Part shown: piece after piece, positions 40,021 through 64,000 of the stretch
Layout of the letters: every line of letters begins with the position of its first letter
How positions within the stretch are numbered: the stretch's first letter is position 1
From: Scylla paramamosain
Lineage: Eukaryota; Arthropoda; Malacostraca; Decapoda; Portunidae
Assembly (NCBI RefSeq): GCF_035594125.1
Contig: NC_087168.1
Coordinates: 18,010,650-18,074,649 of the forward strand
Length of the DNA stretch: 64,000 nt
Reading direction: 5' to 3'
Program-made: the position numbers and the translations under genes
The notes under the pieces: model-generated
Told to the model about the DNA's origin: nothing
What the model saw: the letters and a program-made list of their open reading frames with translations, nothing else
Databases searched by the model: none

Positions 40021-40310
40021 GACACAAGCATTTTCCAACAAATTCTCCCACCCATCGTAGTGACAGGGGAGGCAATGGTGACAGAGACGCAACTAGTAAC
40101 AAGTGGCAGTGGGTGGCGGAGCGGCGGTGCTTCGGTAATGAGGACTGACTGCCATCCACAAGGGGCCTTTTTATCCAGCCGCGCCGAGCTAATGGGAACA
40201 GACAGGCCCGTCACGTAGCAAAGGGCGTTTGTAGCTACGGTGTGTGTAATCCAGGTGATATTTAAGCTCTGTCTGTCTGTATGTATGTTAGTGTCTGTGT
40301 GTGTAGGTGT
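40021..40310. other. No recognisable feature
   Basis: Plain sequence, GC-richer than its surroundings. No gene supported. Confidence 0.5.
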
Positions 40311-40666
<356 letters not shown>

Positions 40667-40819
40667 CTCCATTGACTCCATTCAGCACGCTGCCTGTATC
40701 GGTTTCTTTCTTTTTCTGCCTCCTCTCTTTCTCTCTCTTCCTTTCTTTGTGTGTCTCTCTGTTTTCTACCACTGCATAAATTTGTCTTTGTAGCTTCAAG
40801 CCTGTGTACCCAATATATA

Positions 40820-40833
40820 CATCTATCTACATG

Positions 40834-40864
<31 letters not shown>

Positions 40865-41215
40865 GTCTATGTATCTATCCATCTATTTACCTATCTGTCT
40901 ATTTATCTATGTACCTATCTATTAATTTACCAATCTATTAATTCATCTATCAGACTATTTATCTATCTATCTACCTGCTTATCTATCTATCTACCTATCT
41001 ACCTATCTATCTATCTATCTATCTATCTATGAATGAACCAATCAGTAAATAAATAAATCTATCTCTCCATCCACCCTTACATCTATCTATCCATCCATCT
41101 ATGAATCTATCCACCTATCTATCTCTTAATCAATCAACACGTTTATCTACCTGTCCATCCATCAATCAGTCTATACACCTATCTATATATCCACCCATCC
41201 ATCTGCGTGCCAGCC
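40820..41215. repeat. (ATCT)n microsatellite, decayed
   Basis: ATCT with ATCC, ATTA and CTGT variants over nearly 400 bp. The longest perfect runs are at about 40834-40864 and 41003-41030. Confidence 0.92.
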
Positions 41216-41369
41216 TCTCTATTCCTACACTCCCCATCACCCTCTTCAATACAAGACAATATAATATTCTCCTCACTTCAACTTTTGCCATTCTTTCCTT
41301 GAGGGGGTTCAAAGGCTCGCGTGGGTTCATTTGCATCTCAAGAGTCGGCTTCAAGTATTTTTCTTGCCC

Positions 41370-42184
<815 letters not shown>

Positions 42185-43205
42185 TAGGTAGAAAGGAAGG
42201 AAGGGATAGAGGCAGGGAGGCAGGGAGGAAGGGATGAGGGAGGGAGGGAGGGAAAGGAAGGAGAAAATGATGATGAAAGGGAGGGAAGGAAAGAAGGGAG
42301 AGACTGATTAAAGAATGAAGGAATGGGATAGGGAAGAATGAAAGAAACGAAGGAGGGAAAGAAGGGAGAGGATGAAGAAAGGAACAAAGGGAGAGAAATG
42401 CGCTTAAGGATAAAGAAAGGAAGAAAGGGAAAGAGGGAGGGAGAGAAGGATGATGAACCAAGAAACGGAGATAGGGAAAAGGAGATAAGTCAAGGGAAGT
42501 AAAAGGACGAGGGAAGGAAGGGAGAGAAAGAAGGAAGAAAAGGATAATGAAGAAAGGGAGGGAGGGAGGAAGATAGACATGAATAAAAATATGGCTGATA
42601 ATAATGTAAACCTGTAGAAGGAAAGGAGGAATACTGAAGGAGAGAGTAAAATATGATAAGTAAGACTGCAAATATGTGTGATGGAAGAAGGAAAGAGGGA
42701 GGAAGGGAAGGAGGAAATAAAAGATGACTGAGAATACTCATAGCGCAAACGTGTGGGAGGAAAGGGGGAATGGAAGAAAGGGGGAGGAGAGAATAAGAGA
42801 TGACTGGTGATAGAGCAAATGATTGGGAGGATAAAAGAGAAAGGAACAGAATGGAAAAAAAAATGGTGGGAGTGCAAATATAGGAGGAAAGGAAGAGAGA
42901 GGGAGAAGAGACGAAGGGAGAATGAAAAATGCCTGAAAACACAAGGAAGGAAAGAAGGAAGAGGACGATAGAGTTAAAAAAGAAAAAGAAAAGTGAAATT
43001 AAAAAGAAAAGCAATATCAAAATGGTTATAAATGCAGGAGAGAAAAGGAGGAAAAGAAAAGAAAAAAGGGAAAAGAAAAGAGGAAATGAGAAAAGACAAA
43101 AAAGAAAAAAAGAAAATAGAAAAGGAAGAAAAAAAGGAAAAAAATAATAGGAAAGGAGGAAAAGAGGAAGAAGGAAAAGAGGAAAAAGAAAAAAAGAGGA
43201 AAAGA
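42185..43205. repeat. 1-kb purine-rich tract
   Basis: The plus strand is dominated by A and G, with GGAAGGAAGGGA-, GGGAGGGA- and AAAGAAAAG-type units throughout. Long frames of Phe, Leu, Pro and Ser on the minus strand, and of Lys/Glu/Arg on the plus strand, reflect this composition. Confidence 0.9.
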
Positions 43206-43220
43206 CCGAAAAGATCAACT

Positions 43221-43221
<1 letters not shown>

Positions 43222-43302
<81 letters not shown>
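43222..43302. repeat. (TC)n microsatellite
   Basis: About 80 bp of TC dinucleotides follow the purine tract directly. Confidence 0.96.
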
Positions 43303-43887
43303 AGTGACTCAAAGTGGCCGTTATGTAAATATAATAATCCTACTGTCATATATTTCACAAGGAGGTAAGGCGATAAAAGACACACGACCCTGTAACCCAC
43401 TTAACGTTATGTCCAGGCGGGGAATTTCCTTGTTTCCTGAAATACCTTTTAGTAATTTCGCTGATGGATTGCTTCACTTTGCTAGTCCATCGAATTTCTA
43501 TATTTTCGCTTCTCTCTTTATTAGTAAAATGGAGGGAGTCTAACAACTAACTATATGAAAGTGTTGTAGAGGGAGTCATTTTTATCTATTTATTTATTTA
43601 TTTATTTTATTTTATTTTTTGTTTTTGTTTAGTTATTTGTTATTTTTGCACTGTCTGTACCGCGTCCCATCATTTCTGTGACGGTAGTCCTGCCATCTGA
43701 GTTGACGCGAGTGTGGTGGCAACGCAGCCACTGGTTGATTCTCTCACTCGCTAACTGGTCCACGTTTTCCCGCCTTGTGTAGAAACGTGCGGCGAACACT
43801 TTTCATTTCAAGGTACTAGAGGGAAGGAGGGAATTTGAGAGGTGCCTCGTATGGAGGAAATAAAAGCGGGAAAGGATTTTTTTTTTT
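43303..43887. other. No recognisable gene
   Basis: Contains (ATTT)n at 43586-43605. Non-repetitive, GC-richer sequence lies at 43650-43810 without a recognisable product. Confidence 0.45.
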
Positions 43888-43985
43888 TTTTTTGGTCTTA
43901 TATAAGAGGGGCTCCTGCCAAGGGCAACAAAAGGAAAGAAAAAAAAAAAGCCTACTAAGGCGCCAGTCCGTAAAAAGAAAGCCAA
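43888..43985. repeat. Dispersed repeat C, copy 4
   Basis: TATAAGAGGGGCTCCTGCCA, AGGGCAACAAAAGG, an A-run and CTACTAAGGCGCCAGTCC make this the clearest copy of the family. Confidence 0.65.
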
Positions 43986-45250
43986 AAGGATTATCAAAAT
44001 TGGAGGAGAGGTGTTTAGAAACAAGATACAAAAAAAACGACACATTACTGATAGACTCCCTAGTGAAAATTATCCAGGTTATTCAAAATAAATATATTGT
44101 ATCTCACAATTAAATAAATGGAGGGAATAAGAGTATAAGGAATGAATGTTAACGTTATAAGATATGTGTACGACACAGCATGGACAGCAGACACTGACTG
44201 CAGACTATCCAAATCAATGTTATGTTCTACCTTACAATTGAATAGATGCTTCCGAGAGGATTAAAGTAAATTTTGTCAATGTTTAAAAAAAAAAAAAAAA
44301 GAACGGCTGAAAACTTTCACGCAGAGTTAAATAAAATGCAAACCTTTTAGTGTTCAGTGTTTGGTGCAAGTTGGAAAGACAACCATAAAAACGCATGGAA
44401 ACTTAAAATGTATGCATGTTATACGATACCTGAATGCACAGTTGGCTAAAGTAGTGATGGCATATGCTACAAGTTTCATTCGAAATAGCAGTATCTGGCA
44501 ACGGCCGCTGCTTGTTATTGGTCTACGTGGAGCTCTTCATATACAGCAAGTAATTAGTTCATGTATCAATGTCTACTTGATCTGTGGAGATTAAACTCGC
44601 TGGACTTTATGGTATCGCCATGTAGGGCAACTGTTGTTTGTATTTTTGCACTATTGTTAATAAACCAGATAACAAACTGCCTGACCAACTAATTAACTAA
44701 ATGAAAAACAAACTAAGTGATTAACTAAATATTTGACTGAGTGGCTGAGTGAGAGACTGATTGACAGACTGACCAACTGCTGGACAGACGAACTCACCAA
44801 TTAACTAAAAAAACCTTATGATTCATCACAGCTCCTTCACAAGCTGCACCAAATAAAAATAAATAAAAAATGAAAAATAAAAAAAATTCAACTTTCTTCC
44901 CTAAATAAATTTTACGAGTCGCATATTAAACAGATCAGAGGACTTAAGATCAAGTAAATAAATAAATAAATAAAATGAATAAGTAAATAAATAGATAAAT
45001 ATAATGGAAATCAATAGTAGGTCAATGTGTTTAAATCCATCAAAAATTGTTGGTGTGTATCCAGAATCGCCTTTCAGTACAAATAAGGTAAAATATCGCC
45101 TCCCTGTTTCATTACCGCCTCTAAATGGTTCTTGTAATAGATCCTCGTGCTTTACACACAAAAACGATCCTTCCCCACCAGCTGCTGGCCACCGGAGGTC
45201 ACTGAGCTCCATTTGTTGGGTCTCAGCGAGGGAAGGGAGGCACACGATAA
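43986..45250. other. Unannotated sequence
   Basis: A 77-codon frame at 44361-44594 (+) has no recognised domain. A GACT/ACTAA-rich patch occupies 44680-44800, and (AAAT)n patches occur at 44849-44880 and 44953-45000. No gene is supported. Confidence 0.45.
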
Positions 45251-45269
45251 AGAATTAATTCCCAGCTTA

Positions 45270-46520
<1,251 letters not shown>

Positions 46521-47030
46521 TTCCCATCCGGAGTCATATGGCAAGTCGGGAGGAGAAGGAAGAGGAGGCGAGATAATTATGTTCCACTTTGGCTCTCATA
46601 TATCCTCCTCGAAGCCAGCCAAGAGCCACTCATCACGGCCACTAAATGATTATGTACAGCCAATATCGCTAGCCCTCCCAAGCCCCTCTGCTTCATATTA
46701 CCCGCCTCTCACATTTCCTGCGGCTGTACAAAAAGTGATATTCCATGCTATTCCATTCCTAGCTTTGCCCAGATTGCTGCTCTCCGAAACCAATATCTGT
46801 GTATATGTGCGTGAGTGCGTGTTTGTGTGCGTGCCTTTGTTTGTGTTGCTCTATGGGGTTTCGAGTCTCTGGGTACCGGGTCATTTGTGTGTTGTATATT
46901 CTCTCTCAAGTGTTGTTGTTTTTTTTGTTCTTTTTTGTTCTTTTTGTTCTTTTTTTGTTTGTTTTTTGTGAATGTTTTAAGTTTTCACCCTCAAGATGTT
47001 CCTGTGAAGTTACTTTCCTATACTAACATG
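46521..47030. other. No recognisable gene
   Basis: A 161-codon frame from 46486 (+) has no known domain and ends in a GT/TTG-rich stretch at 46800-46970. Confidence 0.5.
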
Positions 47031-47037
47031 CATACGA

Positions 47038-47038
<1 letters not shown>

Positions 47039-47122
<84 letters not shown>
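47039..47122. repeat. (CA)n microsatellite
   Basis: About 84 bp of CA dinucleotides. Confidence 0.96.
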
Positions 47123-47123
<1 letters not shown>

Positions 47124-47339
47124 TTCCTCCCCTTCACGAAAATTACGTAAGGTTACGACAGAAAAATTAATCAAGACTGAAATAACATTCGGTAATCTTT
47201 CACATCAGAATCCTCGTGTAGTTTGCTTAGGTGGCATTAACACAGCCGTGCGTGACCTGCCAGTGTGGAGCTCCTGAGTGATGACTGGTGTGGCGTGTGA
47301 TGTCTGCAGCGCGGCGCCAGGCATCACGCAGACAGTTGC

Positions 47340-47890
47340 AAACAGCTTGTTCTCGTTTGTCACCGCTACACCTTTGACATCTATAACTTAAGCCGTTCAA
47401 GACACTTCTATGCTGCTTCCAACTCTTAACCTCTCAATCCATCACGATAACTCAAAAACCCTACGAAACCTTTCATCAAACCTTTCATGTCATTACGGTA
47501 ATTCATAAGCCTCCTCGTTTGTCATCGCTACATCTCTGCTATCTATAACTTTCAAGACGTCTCTATATTGCTTCCAAACTTTACGTAAATCTCTTAGGCC
47601 ATCACGGTAACTCATAACTCTCCTCGTTTGTCATCACTACAACTCTGTTATCTATATCTTCAGCGCCACAAGACGCCATTAAACTCCTTCCAGCCCTTCT
47701 CTAAGGTTCTCCCAATCACGAAACCTTCCATGAAACCCTCCACGCCTACAAGATACCTCATAACACCTCCTCGTTTGAAATCGCTACACCTTTGCTATCT
47801 ATCTATCTATATCTTTAGCTCCTCAAGATGCCGCTATACTGCTTACAATCCTTCCCCAAGCCCTCCACGCCAACACGGCAGCATAATTAT
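47340..47890. repeat. Four tandem units of ~140 bp
   Basis: Units share CTCGTTTGTCATCGCTACA, CTCTGCTATCTATA, TTCAAGACG-C-CTAT-CTGCTTCCA, ATCACGGTAACTCATAA and CCTC. They begin near 47352, 47512, 47624 and 47768. Confidence 0.85.
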
Positions 47891-48136
47891 CACGAATCGC
47901 ATTTTCCCACGAGACTCATGGCGCGTTACCCATAAGTTTAATGCAATCGCCACAAAGTTCAGTGATAGAAGTCATCCAAGTTTGTCACAGAAATTAAGCA
48001 TCAAAAGTCTCGTGTTTGTGATTTACCTGCACTATTCCTTACATTGAAAATCCGCCACTAAGCACACAGGTGAAAAAAATGTCTGGAATCACCGCAAAAC
48101 TTTACCGATCATTTTTTTTTAGTGTAACACATCATG
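47891..48136. other. No recognisable feature
   Basis: Plain sequence. It may contain the 3' UTR of the MSH4 gene, but no polyadenylation signal could be assigned. Confidence 0.4.
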
Positions 48137-48772
48137 AAGCGCCTCCAGCCTTGCGTCCTTGAGTCAACTGCTTTACTTATTTGCTTCATGGAGAAATGTC
48201 ACTGGCTATCAATAAAAAGTTCTGTCCAGTCACTAACAGCTTCTCAGATAAAGATTTCAGTCTGATAGGAAACAAAACACCCAAACATCGTCTCTTAATC
48301 AGCTCCATTACTTGTTTGATTCATAAAAAAATAAAAAAAACAGCCACTGTCTATCAATAAAAAAATAAATAAATTTCAGTCACTAATAACTCTTTCGATT
48401 AAAAAAAAAACACCTTTAGCCTTACAACTCTCAATCAGTTCCATTCCTTATCTAGTTACTGAAAAATAAATAAAATAAAAAAACGATATTGCCTATCAAT
48501 AAAAAAAAATGCTCTCAGACACTAATAACTCCTCCGATAAAAATCTCACCTTGGCACAACGCAAAAAACACCTCCAGCCTTGCGTCAGTGAATCAGCTCC
48601 ATTATATCAATCTTAGAAATCACCACTATCTATCAATACAAAAATCAGCTCACTCACTAACAGCTCTACTGGTAAAAAGGAAAGCACCTCCAGCCTTGCG
48701 TCAGTGAATCAGCTCCATTCCTATCTGACTAACGAGAAAAAACTCACTATCACTAAAAAATCTGTCCAATCA

Positions 48773-61827
<13,055 letters not shown>

Positions 61828-61968
61828 CTAAGGGGAGGGAGGGAGAGAGGGAGTGACGTCATTAACTGAAGGGTAGTGAAGGGAGGGCAGGAATGGTGGG
61901 GGGTGAAGAGGGGGTGGAGATAGAGTGTGGCGAAAGGATGGGAGTAAAAAGGTGAATAAATAAACGAA

Positions 61969-62001
<33 letters not shown>

Positions 62002-62009
62002 AAACAGTA

Positions 62010-62087
<78 letters not shown>

Positions 62088-62098
62088 CCAACAACAAT

Positions 62099-62151
<53 letters not shown>

Positions 62152-62160
62152 GAGACAAAT
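61828..62160. repeat. (AGT)n-(AAT)n-(CAA)n compound microsatellite
   Basis: AGT at 61971-62000, AAT at about 62015-62085 and CAA at 62095-62150. The sequence before 61960 is purine-rich and presumed MSH4 intron. Confidence 0.95.
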
Positions 62161-62422
62161 AAAAGACAAGTAAAAGAAAGACAGGTAACAAGAGGAGAAG
62201 GATGAGAAAGAAACAGAACGAAAAGAAAACAAGAGGAAAAAGAGAAACAAAAAAAAAGGACAAGGGAGAAGAGAAGAGAAGGCAAAGATGAAAGAGAGAG
62301 AAAAAAAAAGGAACCAGAGAGAGAAGAAGAGAAAGGAGAGGAAGAAGAGGAGAAAAAGAGAGCATAGGAGGAGAAGAAAGAGGAGGAAGAGATTCACTGA
62401 GGGAAGAAAATGGTCATTAATG

Positions 62423-62495
<73 letters not shown>

Positions 62496-62915
62496 TAGGT
62501 AATGGATACATGAAATACACTGAATAAATGGAGAGACAAGGCAAAAAACACGAAAGAAAGGAAGGAAAAAGAGAGTGACAATAGAAAGACACAGAAAAGA
62601 GAAGAAGGGAAGCTGGGAGATAAAAAAAAAAAAATAAGAAGAAACGAAAATAGAACGGAAAAAAAGAAGAGGAAGAATAAATAATGAAATAAAGATGATC
62701 ACCAATACCAAGAGGAGGAAGGAAACTGGACAATAAAGAGAGGAATATAATGGGAAACAGAAAACGGAGAAAGAGAAAGGAGAAAAAGAAAAAAGAAGAA
62801 AGGACAGGAGAGGATGAGGGAAACAGGGAAACAGGGAAAGGTAAAGCAAATACGAACAAGAAAAGAAGCAAGGAACTAAAACAGAATGAGGAAACAAACG
62901 AGAGGAATAAAGAAA

Positions 62916-62985
<70 letters not shown>

Positions 62986-63369
62986 TGCAGGAAGGAGGAA
63001 GGAAAGAGAGAAGGGGAAAGACATAAGATTTGAAAGAAAGAGGGAAATAGAGGAAGAGATAAAGGAAAAAGGAGACATGACGCAGTATGGAAAGAGACAG
63101 GAGAAAGAAAAAAGAAATGAGAGAGAGAGAAAGAAAGAAAAAAACGGGTAAGAATAAAGAAAGGAAAGAGAAGGACAAAGAGAAAGAGAAGTGGGAGAAC
63201 AAAGAAGAGAAAGAAAGAGAGGGAAAAAGAGAGAAGCAGGATGGGAAAGTGAAAATGGGAGAGAGTGGAAAAAGAAAAAGCAATATGGAAAGAGAAGTGA
63301 AAGAAAAAAACAAAGAAAGAGAAAGAAAGAGAAGGGAAAAAGAGAAAAGCAGGACTGGAAAGTGAAAAT

Positions 63370-63437
<68 letters not shown>

Positions 63438-63440
63438 AAG
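62161..63440. repeat. 1.2-kb purine-rich tract with (AAT)n and (GA)n
   Basis: The plus strand is almost wholly A and G apart from AAT at 62420-62492. GA tracts occur at about 62921-62974 and 63372-63434. A 585-codon minus-strand frame spans it, composed of Ser, Leu, Phe and Ile runs; it is not a gene. Confidence 0.9.
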
Positions 63441-64000
63441 AAAATGCATTAACAAAACATTTTAAGACGCTTCCCTGGGAAACCTTAATCTCGTGACACA
63501 TAAAGGCCGCAATGTGAGTGGACTTCTTCTTCTTCTTCTTCTCCTCCTCCTCCTCCTCCTCCTCTCCACGTCCTCTTCCCTCCACCAGAAAGAAATATTG
63601 ATCTCCTTATATAATCCTGCCTTCCTCCAGCCACCCACGTCAACACTCCACCAAACGCGTAACTTTTTCAATACTCTTCGGCCCGTCATGGCATTTCACT
63701 CGTCTCTCCTTGCAGACACTCACTTCTTCCTCCTTCTCCAAGAACTCTCCTTCTCTTTCTTTCCTCTCAGATTTCGAAGTTATTGTCAGTCTGGTGCTTA
63801 AGTGTTCTTGTGTGTGTGTTTTTTTCTTATGAGGTATTCGGTGCCTGTTGCTGGGGAAGTTGTGTTTGGTTTGTAGTACAGTGATTTGGTTCATCTGTGT
63901 GTGTTTTCTGTATATTTTCATTGTAGTGGCGTAAAATTAGTCTGGATTGTTGTATGGCGGTTGGTTCGGTGTGTCTGTGTAGTGTGTTGGTGTATGTTAC
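63441..64000. other. Window end, no recognisable gene
   Basis: A CTT/CCT trinucleotide tract lies at 63524-63564. GT-rich sequence follows from 63790. No earlier MSH4 exon is recognised. Confidence 0.5.

Noticed and set aside
42490..43218. 242-codon Phe/Leu/Ser/Pro-rich minus-strand frame
   Set aside because: It is a composition artefact of the purine-rich tract. It looks like membrane protein only because TTC, CTT and TCC codons are hydrophobic.
44361..44594. 77-codon plus-strand frame as a possible small gene
   Set aside because: No domain, no supporting signals, and its length is within chance for this composition.
61828..63585. 585-codon open frame on the minus strand
   Set aside because: It is made of Ser, Leu, Phe and Ile runs translated from purine-rich and AAT/AGT repeats, with no domain.

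Overview
This window is nuclear DNA from a eukaryote, most probably a decapod crustacean and perhaps a crab. The organism call is an inference from four things: very dense long (GA)n, (GT)n, (AAT)n and (TA)n microsatellites; interspersed TTAGG-type repeats, the arthropod telomere unit; invertebrate-type mariner, Tigger, piggyBac and LINE elements; and one intron-containing gene. There are no prokaryotic operons, no CRISPR arrays and no recognisable tRNA or rRNA genes. Most long open frames here are translated simple repeats (SLSL, RERE, HTHT, CVCV, IIII or RRRR) and are not genes.

Layout: 1-24 kb has no recognisable protein-coding gene. It holds microsatellites, 5'-truncated LINE 3' ends (near 1.2, 5.2 and 8.2 kb), a piggyBac-type MITE (1.77 kb), a Tigger-type MITE (7.5 kb), a tandem block derived from LINE 3' ends (12.5-13.2 kb), a clean 69-bp array carrying TTAGG units (15 kb) and a 0.5-kb TTAGG block (19.1 kb). 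At 24.4-25.7 kb lies a structurally intact mariner transposon with a complete transposase frame, inserted in a (TA)n tract. From 27.8 to 30.7 kb there is a diverged tandem array of about 150-bp units, invaded by two different LINE fragments. A second copy of the Tigger MITE is at 31.2 kb. From 32 to 47 kb there are only simple repeats and diverged local tandem arrays, apart from one unidentified candidate exon at 38.2 kb.

The one confident host gene is on the minus strand from 61.8 down to 48.8 kb. It is the 3' part of a MutS homologue that best fits MSH4, the meiotic crossover factor. Five exons can be joined in frame with consistent splice phases: 61827-61726, 55713-55600, 53147-52876, 51417-51240 and 49510-48773. 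They encode the Walker A region, the STF segment, Walker B and the H-loop, and the C-terminal region. Its 5' exons would lie beyond base 64000. Exon 4 has a nearby partial duplicate that has lost its splice acceptor.

The strongest large-scale pattern is that much of the non-microsatellite sequence consists of many unrelated local tandem arrays, often with periods of roughly 105-165 bp. No previously undescribed biochemical system is evident. The novelty here is in repeat architecture and in the divergent MSH4.
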